The notes under the pieces: generated by a model | The model's database searches: none | What the model saw: only the letters and a program-made list of their open reading frames with translations | What the model was told of the DNA's origin: nothing | Shown here: piece by piece, positions 33,317-44,780 of the stretch | Position numbering within the stretch: the stretch's first letter is position 1 | How the letters are laid out: each line of letters begins with the position of its first letter | Position numbers and translations under genes: made by a program | Origin: Nemophila menziesii | Taxonomy: Eukaryota; Streptophyta; Magnoliopsida; Boraginales; Hydrophyllaceae | Direction of reading: 5' to 3' | Length of the DNA stretch: 64,000 nucleotides | Assembly (NCBI GenBank): GCA_029959085.1 | Contig: JARWIR010000027.1 | Location: 6,758,001 to 6,822,000 of the forward strand

Positions 33317-33427
33317 TTTTTAATGCTTTATGTCTTTAAATTTCGTAGTGTATAATTTAGTATTAGTGTAATTTTAAGAAATGAGAAAGGTGGTAGTGTT
33401 TTTGATGATTTGCAGGTGTTAAAATCC

Positions 33428-33440
33428 TTGAGTTTGGGGT
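33428..33440 (+). promoter_or_regulatory. C PPT-like box 1
   Basis: TTGAGTTTGGGGT before the palindromes. Further copies in C lie at 34391-34403, 34764-34776, 35325-35337 and 36168-36180 (the polypurine tract). Confidence 0.6.
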
Positions 33441-33589
33441 TAAACAGGCGTAAGACGGAGCTTCTGAGTGTTTAAATGGTGCTAAGGAACGAACAGAAGG
33501 AAAAATCTGCAGCACAGACCAGTATATCGGCGGAGGAAAACACGAGCCCTCGGGTCTTTGACTCGGGTTTATTGCCGAAGGGTACTTCA

Positions 33590-33820
33590 CTGGGACCGGC
33601 TAGCCGGTCATCTGACCGGTATGCCGGCCCGCTGTGTCGGAGAAAAAAAACTGGGCAGATTCCGTGAAAACTTCGCACGCGATATCTTTGCACTCGGAGG
33701 TCAAAATTAGGTGATCTTTGAGCCTAAACTACATAACTTTTTGAGACTTAGCCATTGGGAAGATCGTCGTTCGTGACCGGCTAGCCGCTCCTATGGTTGG
33801 CATGTCGCTCAGCTCTCGGC
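33590..33820 (+). repeat. C palindrome cluster (ACCGGCTAGCCGGT type)
   Basis: GACCGGCTAGCCGGTC (perfect palindrome) and GACCGGTATGCCGGCCC near 33595-33632, then GACCGGCTAGCCGCTCC and GGCATGTCGCTC near 33776-33810. It lies between the leader motif and ORF2, as in the other elements. Confidence 0.75.
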
Positions 33821-34404
33821 AGAAGTCATTAATAAAATTAATTCTAGGACACATAAGTTCGCGTTTTAGCCTCTCACACATGGAACTTCAATGTAAATGA
33901 ACCCAAACCCCAGAAATACCTGAAAATCAGCATCAAAACACCAAAACATCATCAAACCATCCCTCTAAACATCATCCAAGCATCCGATCATATCATAAAT
34001 CCTTCCCAAACACCAAAGATTCATACTTTAATCCAAATCTTTTTCTTCAGTAAGAACTTAAAGTCTACCCATTAAACCTCTCCAACACCATAGATATTGA
34101 TGACCCATCTCAAATAAACCACCAAATTCACTACCTTGCCTCCTTCAACAAACATCCAAAGACACAAATTTCATCAATAGATTTTGTACTTTGAAGGTTG
34201 GAGATTTCAAGTGCAAGGTAACAAATCATCACAAATTCCACGACCAATCTGGTAAAATAGCTAGAACTCTTCTTTTCTTTCTATTACCAGTTAGAAATTA
34301 AGATTTGTTTTAGTTATTTATTGGAGGAATTATGAATTGTTTGAGCCTACCATTATATATTTTGCAAGTAATCTTTAAGTAGGTGAACAATTGAGTTTGG
34401 GGTC

Positions 34405-34605
34405 ATCGGAGATGACCATGAAGGTTGGAAAAGGTACGAAGAACATGATGAAGAAAGAGAGTTGGGTATTAAGGGAAGATTTTCGTAGAGGAGATGATTA
34501 TTTAGAGAGCTAGGAAAAGATGGAAACTTGGGAAATATGACAAAAGAGTTAGAGGTAATGAAGAACACTTTATTCAAGATGAACGCAACAAGTAATGATC
34601 TTTAG
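34405..34605 (+). pseudogene. C ORF2 remnant (N-terminus and coiled coil only)
   Basis: Just after a TTGAGTTTGGGGT box an ATG opens a short Lys-rich frame, stopped after about 30 codons. Another frame then gives NMTKELEVMKNTLFKMNA, similar in character to the coiled-coil end of ORF2 in E1 and A. The whole central domain is missing. The remnant is only about 200 bp against about 1150 in E1. Confidence 0.5.
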
Positions 34606-36182
34606 AGCTTGATAAAAAATATTCAAAACCTCAACCTGAGTCTACACGTAATCGGCCTAGTGTCGATCCAAATATGTTTTCCAATCCTTTTATCATTTAG
34701 TAGTGTATATTATTTTTATTCGCTTTATAGAGTCTTTTAGAGTCGTGGGGACACGACTCATTTTTGAGTTTGGGGTGGGGTTCGTTGCCTCATCCCAATT
34801 TAATGGTTTTTACTGCTTTTTAAAAAAAATAAAAATCAAATAAAAATTAGTTTGAGGAATGTTTTGACTGTAGAGTAATTTAAATGCCCCCATCAAGCAT
34901 GCTTTTTATGAATTTATGATAGAAAATAGTTGACTTCAGAAGTTAGTATAAAACGCACTTTGATTGCATGCAAATATGAGGTAATTGATAAAAAGAATTA
35001 ATGAACAATGCAAAAAAAGTAAACTTGTGCTTAAGGAAAATAAGTGGTTTGTAGAACGTGAGATCTAAATGAGTGGAGAACCAACTTAGGTATGACCTAG
35101 AGGCAAGCTGTGTAAATAGGAAAATGATAGAGGCAATTCTTTGTTAGCCCTTTGAATCCTTTTTGGTCTTCTATCCCTGAATTAATTATATCCTTCTTAG
35201 CTAAATTTTTAGTATTTAAGCCTTTCTTTTGTCGCCACATTATAAGCCAATATCCCTTTAGTTTGTTAGGCATTACCATATGACCCGTACTTGAATCACG
35301 ATCCCGAGACTTCCTGTCATGAGCTTGAGTTTGGGGTGGTGGGTCCACTATTATGGGAATTTACATTGGGTTGGAATTTTTGAGCTTATCAATTGTGCTC
35401 TATTTTATATTTTGATGAGGATTCACAGGTTTATTATATTGTAACCCGTTGTCGGGGTAAGAGCAAATGAGAAAAAAAATATGAAAAACAATGAAAAGAA
35501 AAAAAATTTGAAGAAAAAATAACATGATATCTCAACATAAAAAAGAGAGTCATAGCTATACAAAAGAAAAAAGAAAATTCATATGAAAAGAATACACATA
35601 TTTGGACCGTCAAAGAGGAAATTTTTATGTGAATCATCTTTAGTGCTTATTGGGTTAATCTGGGGACGCTAAATTAGCGCGTCAAGTGGGTTGAGTAAGA
35701 ACGATATTCGAGTGTAAACTCAAGCTCTTGGACAATTTGTTGATGGTAAGTGAGGAGAGAGCCAAAAGCTCACATCAAATTTACCAAATATACATACCAT
35801 ACCGTCCCTAAGCCTACGTTAAAACCATAAAGACCTTGTGTTTCCTAGATACATAGCGAGTCTGTGATTAAACTAATAGGGAGTATGCTAAGTGGAGCGT
35901 TCAAAGCAAGTAAGGATCGATGAACACCCTATAGCCACCATCTTGAGATAAGTACAAGCGTAACCTTCTAGCATTGTGAATATAATTTTGGATTGATATT
36001 ATTTTATGTTTGATTTTGCATGACATGTGTAGGTGTATATTAATTCCTAGATCATACTGTATGAGATTTTCTTTAAGTTGTGCTTTGGGAATATCTACTA
36101 GATTCTACCTTTTGCGTTCACATAAAAGGCCTTTGTGTTTATTTTACTTTGTTGGGACGACAAAGGTTTGAGTTTGGGGTCT
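34606..36182 (+). other. C 3' untranslated region
   Basis: No gene. Perfect hairpin GAGTCGTG-GGGA-CACGACTC at 34740-34759, boxes at 34764-34776 and 35325-35337, a GTTGTCGGGG sequence (35448-35457) resembling a primer-site half, the conserved GAGAGAGCCAAAAGCTCAC block (about 35750-35830), and the polypurine tract TTGAGTTTGGGGT at 36168-36180, two bases before the 3' LTR. Confidence 0.75.
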
Positions 36183-37774
36183 TGATATATCCTGTTTTTT
36201 CTAATTATTAGCCCTTAGGAGACATCACTTTAGGTGAATATTTGACTTATTTGATAGACTTTTATGTTGATTTCGTCATATTGCACTTTCTCCCCTTGGT
36301 ATTAGACTATTTGCATTTTTAGAGTTTTTATGCGTTAATTTGTTTGTTTTAGTGCAAAGTTAGTAGGTTTATGAATTCATAAAGAAACCACTACAAGGAG
36401 GAGAATTGAGATTTAAAGTCATAGATCAAGTAGATGAGCTGAAGGAAAGAAAAGAATTTCCAAGAACATAATTAAAGAAGTTGCAGATCTGAAAGGCTGT
36501 TAAAAATGCTATTTTTGGGATAATTAAGAGAGGATTTAGCATTGGGCCATGTGACATGGTTTGATAGCCTATTGAGTTACGAAGATTATCCAAGTTGAAT
36601 TAGCACATTTGGAGTTGTTATGAAAAAGTTAAAGCCATTTTACTAAGGGCTGCACACCAGTTACGGGAATTAAAAGAAAAGATGGGCTTGGACTTTTTAT
36701 AATTTGACCTAATCCTCTTAACCTAAGCCCTAAAACGAATTTGAGAACCTATATAAGCTCCTTTAGACCTCATTATTCAGCCCCTCTCATCAAACCTTCA
36801 TATTAAATCATCCTTAGAGAGAGCGTCAATAGGCGGAAGCAAGAGCAGAAGCTGGAGAATCTTTTTACTCCATCAAAAGCTCAAGTCAATTCCTCTATCT
36901 AGATTCTTATTTTATTTATGTTATTAGGAACATGTATATTATAAATTTCTTTATTGTTTTTACTTTCAATATGAGCTAATCTTTATATTCTTGAGAATCG
37001 CTGTATGGGTTGAAACCTAATTAATTTGATCAATGTTTTCTGATTTGGGATTTTTATAATTTAATTTGAATTGGGCAATTAGTATTGAATATTATCGTAG
37101 GTTTATTAACTATTTTTAATTTGATCAATTAGACATAGGATTTATTAATTAAGCTATTCACTTTGGTGGGGAAGTGATCGCCTTGACGGGGGTTTAATTA
37201 CGGAAATAGGTAATAAACGTAAGGTAGAAATTATTGATCCTGGCGGACTTAGTTAACCTTATAGCCAATTGGGTAGAGAACTTGACATTCGAAGGTGGAT
37301 TATAATCGCCCTGACGGGGTTTGTAACACCCTAGAATAGCTCCTAAGTCCACCCTGACGGGGGTTAAGAGAATCTATAATCCCGACTAATACTAGTTACA
37401 AATTCGACCCTTAGAAGAAGCATTGATTAAGTTGATTTCGGTGAAACCCTAGCGTGACTCAAGTACTATTTCTCTTTCTTGCGTCCATTCATATTTTAAT
37501 TTCTTACGTCTCTTTATTTGCATTAAATTAGTTTAGTATTTTATTTTATTTTCACTTTAGTCCTTAAACAAAAACAAAATAAATATTTATTCCATTTACT
37601 TTGAATTGTCATTCAAGCAACTATTTCCATTTATTGCATAACACTTTATTCATATCCAATCCGTCCCTTAGATTGAAATACCGTTTACCGGATATTACTT
37701 GGGCGACCCGTACACTTGTGGTACGTGTCTTGCCTTTTTAGGTGTGTTATTTTAGAACACACAAGGAGACACCA
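36183..37774 (+). repeat. C 3' LTR
   Basis: 1592 bp. It starts TGATATATCC (a changed tip) and keeps GGAGACATCA 25 bases later; it ends GACACCA. A TATA-like TATATAAG is at 36750-36757. The target duplication GTTAC follows at 37775. Confidence 0.92.
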
Positions 37775-37779
37775 GTTAC

Positions 37780-39055
37780 CTTCCACTAAGATCTACTTGA
37801 GGCCCTTGCGAAAATACATCTGTTTAAACTCTCCTCTAAAATATAGTAACTTAGCTTAAAGTTTGTTTCATTCGATCTTTAAAAGGGGTGGGTAATTCCT
37901 TCTCCTTGCCGCCTTATTTTCGCGTTGTAACACCTTTCTCCCAAGGCATTTGTTGACCAATAATTTAAGTACTTGTATATATTTAATGTGTTTTGTTCTA
38001 ACTTCCTTCTCAACTATCTACGGGAATGGTGGTGGGCGAACGTCTTGTGGTAGAGATTTGATTTCTCTTGTTTCTTGAACCTTGATTTCTCCAATCGATC
38101 TGTCAACCAACTTGTTTTTGTCTTAATCATCAATCCAATCTTCCACTATTACGTTATCCATATTTAGCTTTGGAAGCTCTCTAACCTTGATCACCACTTC
38201 TTTTATCTCGAAGTATCTCTCTTGATCAGGTGAACACTCCACAGGGCTAGCAGTCTCTTTTTCAACTTCTTCTTCCAGTTGATATATTCCATTTCTTGAA
38301 AGAATAGAATCTTGATAGGGCTCATTACATTTCTCGGTGAAGCAAGAAAATTTATTTTAGGCATTCCATAGTTTTGCAAGTTGTTCAGTACTCAATTGTA
38401 ATCCTTCTGTAATGGGCTTAAACACCCACTATTCTGCCTCACGAATTGACTTTTCTACCTCATGAATTGCCTTTGATTCTTTGCACATCTGTTTGAATCT
38501 TGCAAGTGTTTCTCTCAATTCTTGGCAAGATTGAGATGCCATCGGAGCTTGGTTAATGTCCAGGATCCATTAATCGTTCCATCCTTGCTCCTGTAGGTAT
38601 TGAAAAGGTGTTTGGTAGAAGTTACCACCACATTATTAATATCTAGAAGATACTTCCCTATAGTCGAATAGATCAGGATTCAAAAAATATCCTCCATACA
38701 TAATTGAAGGAATCATTGGACTTGCTTCGTTACACTAAGTGCTGTACATGTTAAGCTGCGGAGAGACAAAAAAATACATAATAAAACCAAAAACAACTAA
38801 ACACTACTATACACTACTATGCAATCAAAAAACATAAGAATACAACAATATAGTCCCCGACAACAACTCTAAAAACATGGTGCGTCTCAGGGTGTGATAA
38901 ATAAACCAACACCGTAGAAGCCACTTCCAGCAAGTGTATGAGTTGTTAACAAGTAATTATTTGATAAGTATAAGGGTTATCATCTCCATAGGGACTATCA
39001 AGGTTACAATTAATGTGTTCCAAAAGTGCATAACATCACCTAGAGTGCATAGACC
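37780..39055 (-). mobile_element. H, right piece: MYGG ORF, primer site and LTR end
   Basis: It continues H after C. On the minus strand it holds the LTR end (38878 to about 39055, truncated), a decayed primer site TAGAGTTGTTGTCGGGGA (38871-38854), and a broken MYGG ORF starting at 38697 (MYGGYFLNPDLFDY) with MDNVIVEDWIDD downstream, matching the ORF of C. Many stops and shifts. C is thus inserted into a relative of itself. Confidence 0.75.
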
Positions 39056-39060
39056 AAGAA

Positions 39061-40328
39061 TCAATCCCTAATTTGGTGATTGAGCGATTCATGCAAGGGA
39101 CGTTGATCTCTCTCTCTCTCTCTCTCTATATCTATGTATATATATACATATTCAGTATATATATTTTAGATTTTCTACTTACTTTTTGGAATTTTTGTTT
39201 TTTTCTATGTTAGTGAGTCTTTTCGAATCGTAATGACACAATTAATTTTAAGTTGGAGTTAGGTTATTCGTATTTTTCATTCCCATATCATGTTTTTATT
39301 ACTTAAAAAAACTGAAAAATATAAAATCGAGAAAAAAGAAAAATTATGACATTTTTAGAGTAAAAAGCTAACATTGGACACTCGATAATATGTAATACAT
39401 AGATGCTTTAGGTACACCTATACCATCTCGTGATTAATTTTGTAAGACTAGTTGTGCATGTTTAGTTTTTAGAAAATAATGCATGTATGGTTAGCTTGAG
39501 CGAAGTGCGACATGATTAGGTGTGTAGACATTGATTCCCTACCCAGTCTAAAATTGTCTCTCCTACGACCTCAAGGTAAAATAGATTAGTGAGTTGCCAC
39601 TAAACAATATTTGAAGGACAACGATCACCCTATAGTCAACCCCCTTTATCCTAGTGCAAGTGACCCTTTAAGAATTGTGACACTAATATGCTCGATGTCT
39701 CGACAAAGTTGATTACAGGCATGATTGTCATTCTTGTGGGCAATTTATATTACATGATTATATAAGGAGCGTCCTTGCATTGTTTTACACTTGTTATTAG
39801 TTCCTTTGTGGAAAATATTTATTCTTGGGCCAAGGTTTATTCTTACATTGGTGAGACGACAATGAGTTAGTTGGGCGTAGTAATGTTACTTCTTTCTTAT
39901 GGTATTTCATAGACCGGTCCATAATTTCTTTGGTGTTTTTGAATTTACAGTTTGGATTTTCCTATTATTTTGTCTATTTAGAGTCTTTGGGTAATGTTAA
40001 TGATTCACATTCTTTTGGATAATTTTGAGTTATTTTTTGAATTATATGTGAAACTCGTAGAAACATGTAGGATCTAGAGATTAATTAATAAGATAAGAAG
40101 TCTAAAGAGAAAAGAATAACCCTCAAGAATTCGGAAAAAGACCAAAAGTGACCCGAGAAATTCAAAAATGCCCATGGATCTCATATAAGTATATATGTTG
40201 AACTTTAAATCGATGCCACAGTAAACATTGAAAGGCTCTCGGAAAGACCTACATGGAAAAGAAAATGGAGCAACGATCAACGTCCGGATGAAGACGTTAT
40301 GGTCATTTTGGTGGGTTACTTACATCTC
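39061..40328 (+). mobile_element. K: old plus-strand element, 3' internal region and LTR start
   Basis: It begins with a (CT)n and (TA)n tract (39106-39150). Then come a decayed hairpin and box (AATCGTAATGACACAATT, TTTTAAGTTGGAGTT near 39225-39260), 3'UTR-like sequence, GAGACGACAATGAGTTAGTTG near 39852 as a decayed polypurine-tract region, and probable LTR sequence from about 39881. B cuts it at ATCTC (40324-40328). No intact gene. Confidence 0.5.
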
Positions 40329-41797
40329 TGGTGGGGGCAAAGGTGTGATAAAATAATAGCTAAATAAAGATAATAATAAAGAGAACACACCCTTGAGAAC
40401 CACAGAACTCACTGCAAGTATCACAGATCGTTTGCAAGTTTTAATGATAAGTCAAGTTCGTTCGCAGGGATTTAATCCGTTAGATCTACTTATATTTAAC
40501 AAGCATAGATGAATTTAGATGTTTTAAAATAAAATATAATAAGCGGAAAAATTATCTAACGCGAATAAATAAATATGAATGTAAGTCAAATAGATTAGGG
40601 TCACTAATACGAGTCTATTTTACTAAGTTGTTATTCTAATATGTCACAGATTAAGCATTATATATTAACATGATTCTAAATTCTACCTAGCCTCTATTAG
40701 GCTTAGGAGCAACCTCTCCACTACCAAGGATTCCTAAGTAATGATTGGTGATTAAATCAAACCTTTATGGCTATCTAGTTAGCAAAGGATCAAAACTAGA
40801 CGATTATGTGGTGTTGTCAATAACTAAGAATAGTCCTAAGATTGGCCAAATCTAGGGATGTAACAATAAGTCAAAACACATAATAAAAATATACGCCAAG
40901 CTCAAATTAATTAAAATACCAAATAGTATTTATGAAATTAAAGACAAAATTATAACCCAACAATAAAAAGTAAAACTTACAGAATAAAAGTTTAGAAATA
41001 TGGTGAACCCACAAATCTATAGCTAAATACCCTAAATATAGAAAAGGTGAGATGTAGAAGAGGAGTTTGTCACTCTCCAATTTCGTGCTTCTTGTCTTCC
41101 TCTATATGTCAGATTGCTTTTTGGATGAATAGCTTGAATCTAAGGATGGATATATGTGTAAGGACTAAGCTAATGTTTAGAACTGAGCAAGGAGATGTTT
41201 ACAATGGTATAAGGGTGTATTTATAGGTGTTTAGGAACCCTAATTCGTTTTCTTGATGGAGAAGGTAAGTAGTGGACTCCAAGCCCAACTCAAATTCGTA
41301 ACCCTAAAACATGGAATCAGGACCATTTTTGTTTTGGTCCTAAAAGCTTCAATACTCATCCGTTTGACGCATATGAGTAGTCGAAATTCATCGTCTCAGA
41401 AAGATATTCAACTTTTCTCTTGACCGTTTCTTCAAATTCCACACCTATTTTGAGATATAAGCTGATTTTTGGTCGTGGGTGGTGAAATTCAGGATTATGG
41501 AAGCTTTTCGTGTTCCATATTTTAGCTTTTCTTTCCTTATCTCCAATTACCATGCTTATCTCTTTCCATATCTCTTAGTCTTTGAATTGGAATCTAATTA
41601 ATCTCCATAATTATCTTTAAAGCTTCACACTAAATAAATAATTAAACCCAATATGCTCTAAAAACAATAATTTACTAAATCAAGACTCAAAATAGGAAAG
41701 TGTAGTAATTCTCAAGAAAATCGATTAGAAAGACTTCTAAATCACTAAAAATGATGTCTCCGACTAGGATTAATTCATGACAAAGAGGGAGACATCA
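40329..41797 (-). repeat. B 3' LTR
   Basis: 1469 bp, TGATGTCTCC-N26-GGAGACATCA tip on the minus strand, ending GCCCCCACCA. TATAAATA (minus strand) at 41218-41225. It lacks the CCTGACGGGG motifs typical of A, C, D and F. Confidence 0.92.
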
Positions 41798-43369
41798 AGA
41801 CCCCCAACTCAAAGTTGTATCGTCCTGATACAATAAAGATAAAAACAAAGGGAAATCTCTAAATACACACCTAGGTCAATTAAGCACAGAGGGGAAGAAA
41901 ATAGCAGAATATGGAGAATAGACTTAAAGCAACTACTCAGAAAATTTCATGTAATAATATTTAAAAACTACATACCTGTACACTTCTCATATCCACAGTC
42001 AACATGGCTCGAATTCAATATTAGATTAGCTTCGCAATGTAAGAAGGATTGGGACTTTACTCAGTTTACCAAGGAAGCTATAGATTGTTCATCGAACTTC
42101 ACTAGTATCCAAATATCCATTTAACTACTATCTATTGGCTCAATCACTTCTCGATTACATAGCAAAGAATCAAAAGGTCTTTAAGGTTGTAATATAGGCT
42201 TAGGGACGGTATGATAGTATATTTGGATAATTGAGAGTGAGCTTTTGGCTCTCTCCTCACTAGCCATCAACGAATCGCCCTAGAGCTTGAGTTACTCTCA
42301 TAAAATGTTTCTCACTCAACCCAATGAATTCTTTGATGCACAAAGTAGCATCCCCAATAACCCAATTAAAGCAAAAGATGTTCACATAAAATTCCAATTT
42401 TCCGGTCCGAATATACATTCTTTTCAAATCATCATCATTTTTCCTTTTGTATAGCTATGACTCTCTTTTTAATGTTCGAGATATCACGCTATTTTTTCAA
42501 TTTTATGCCTTTTCATAACTTTAGCTTGTAACTTCTTTTTCATTCACTATTACCCCGGCAAAGGTTTACAATATACCTGTGAATCATCATCAATATAATA
42601 ACAGAGCACAATTAATAAGCTCAAAAATCCCAACCCAATAATATTTCCCATAATGGTGGACCCACCACCCCAAACTCAAGCTCTAAAACAATTGTTTATG
42701 CATCGCGAATCGAGTGCGGGTCATATGGAAAAGTCCTATAATCTAAAGTGATATGGCTTATAACGTGGCTAAATAATAAGGCTTTAGAAAGGTTAGAATA
42801 GGCTAAGAAGGATATATAAAAAATAAATCAAATAACAGGGTGAGAAAGTTAAAAGGCTTCAAGTGGCTTGAATATGAAAGAACTGCCTTAATCATTTTCT
42901 ACACCATGCAATTTCGTTATCCTCTTACCTTAAGCACGTTCATCAAATGCATTTGTCAACTAGCTTGGATCTCACGGCCTACAAACCACTCAAGGTTCCC
43001 TGAGATCGAACATACTTTCTATCGCATTGCTAACTAATCTTTTCTTTACTATCAAGTGTTTTCCTGCAAATACTCAAAGCATACAAAATAAAATAGCTCA
43101 TAAACATACTACTTACTATCATCAACTCACTGAGCTTATGCTTTCAATCTATTAAACACACTCTACATACATCTAATCCTTCAAAAATTTTAATTTTTAC
43201 CTAAAAGCAATAAAACACATAAAAATGGAGATGAGGGACAACGAATCCCCACACCCCAAACTCAAAAATGAGTCATGTCCCCACGACTCGAAAAGACTCA
43301 AAAATAAAATAAAAGAAAATTAAAATTTTACAGATATTGCACATAAAGAAAAGGTAAGGAAGAAAGAAA
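41798..43369 (-). other. B 3' untranslated region
   Basis: No gene. Minus strand, from ORF2 to LTR: hairpin 43270-43289 (one stem mismatch), boxes 43253-43265 and 42667-42679, TTTGCCGGGGTAA (about 42552-42566), the conserved GAGAGAGCCAAAAGCTCAC block (about 42190-42270), and polypurine tract 41800-41812. Confidence 0.75.
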
Positions 43370-43865
43370 ACATACTCTTCGAGGCTATTTACCTCACCTG
43401 ATCAATACCCAGAATAGGGTGCAGTGCTTTCCATGTATGTAAACTTCTAGTATCACCAATTTCGCTTTCCCTTGCATCTTCTTATGCTCCATCCCAATCA
43501 ATCACACTCTAGAAATATCTTGTTTATCTTCTTCCAACTTTGCTCTTGAATAATCTCTCATGTGACAGTGTTCATCTAGGAATATGTTTGAACACAGCTA
43601 CTAGCGTCCCAGAAGCTTTTGTTCATCTTAGGTAAAGGACTATCAATTGTAGAGGTTGTGGTGTCTTCCTTATGAAAGTTTAAACCTTTTTGCCCTTTGA
43701 ATTCACCACAACTAGCTTTCCTCTATTTTCTTGATCCGATTTACCTTGTAATTATTCCGAACTAGTACCCATCTCAATTGAAATCTTCTTGATCTTACCC
43801 AATACCTTGCTTTGATTCTTTATATCCCTTAAAACTTTGTAATATTTCTATCATCTCTTCATCAT
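43370..43865 (-). pseudogene. B ORF2 remnant
   Basis: It follows a box (43874-43886) that marks the ORF2 start in E1 and A. Only about 500 bp remain before the sequence that follows ORF2 in E1 (GAGGCAATAGCCTCGA type, here GAGGTAAATAGCCTCGAAG near 43380). The central domain is lost and stops are frequent. Confidence 0.5.
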
Positions 43866-44289
43866 CTCTTTTGACCCCCAACTCAAAGATTTGAACACTC
43901 TTGAAATTTGTAACTCTTGATCATAGGTGGAACAAGCTTTAATTGGGTTGGGAAAGGTGTTGGGATGACAATTGTCTATGTGGGTATGATGGAATCAAGC
44001 TTTAATGATGTGGGTTTAAGGAATTTGAGAAGAAGATTTTGAAATTCATGGTTTTGATTCTTGGATTCTAGGTGTTTTGATATGATTTGGGTGCTTGAAT
44101 CTTCTTGGTAATGATGTAGGGAAGGATTTGGATGTGAATTCATGGTGATTTGGTAGTGTTTTGATGTTGGGTGAAGGTTTGTTGAAGATTTAATGGAGTT
44201 GGGAGAGGTTTGGAGAAGAAAGTGAGGCTTAAGGATTGACAAATTCGGACTAGAACTCTCCTCTTTCTCTTTATAACCTAAGAAACGCG

Positions 44290-44580
44290 AATTTTTTTTT
44301 CTCCAGCGGCATCGGGCGGTATACCGGCCGTAGGGCCCGGTATACCGGAGCTATTTTTCTTCTAGATCCACGTTACGTCAAAAATCACGACTTGTTAACA
44401 TGTGGCCTCGGGTTTTTGGTTGTCCGGTATACCAGAAGAATGTCCCGGTATACCTGAGTTGCTTGCTTTCAACATTGTACCTCTCGGCATTAAACACATG
44501 ACTAGTACCCGTGGGCTCATGTTTCTGACATGCGATATACCGCCGTTAGGGCCCAGTATACCGGTGGCAGGTCAGAATAC
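44290..44580 (-). repeat. B palindrome cluster (CGGTATACCG type)
   Basis: Three pairs: near 44310-44345 (GCGGTATACCGGCC ... CCCGGTATACCGG), 44423-44456 (CCGGTATACCAG ... CCCGGTATACCTG) and 44533-44566 (GCGATATACCGCCG ... CCAGTATACCGG). CCGGTATACCGG is a perfect 12-bp palindrome. Members of a pair are joined by a TAGGGCCC-like link. Confidence 0.85.
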
Positions 44581-44719
44581 TCCCAAAAAATTTCGGTTTT
44601 GCTTCCCAAACTCGATTTCTTTAGTACCTAACATCCAAAAACACTAATACCTTTCTCAAATACGCAATATCAACTAAAAACAACTAAACTAACTAAAACA
44701 TAACAACATAAATCACTAT

Positions 44720-44765
44720 GGGATGTCTCCCAAAGGGCACTTTTGTTTAACGTCTTTCACAGTTA
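44720..44765 (-). promoter_or_regulatory. B leader motif after gag-pro
   Basis: On the minus strand GACGTTAAACAAAAGTGCCC then TTTGGGAGACATCCC, just downstream of the gag-pro stop, matching E1 and C. Confidence 0.6.
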
Positions 44766-44780
44766 GACGAGTTACCTCGG

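Larger units (their letters stand above)
30299..37774 (+). mobile_element. C: complete non-autonomous Athila-like element
   Basis: 7476 bp flanked by GTTAC on both sides (30294-30298, 37775-37779). 5' LTR 30299-31893, primer site, a Gag-like MYGG ORF, leader motif, palindromes, ORF2 remnant, 3'UTR, polypurine tract, 3' LTR 36183-37774. The 4.3-kb interior has no protease, RT or integrase, so mobilisation must have depended on another element. The two LTRs differ at many sites, visibly more than those of A, so C looks older than A. It sits in H, a related non-autonomous element. Confidence 0.93.

Noticed and set aside
43976..44242. Minus-strand frame of 88 codons in B
   Set aside because: AT-rich leader between the palindromes and ORF2; the same interval in E1 and A has unrelated short frames.
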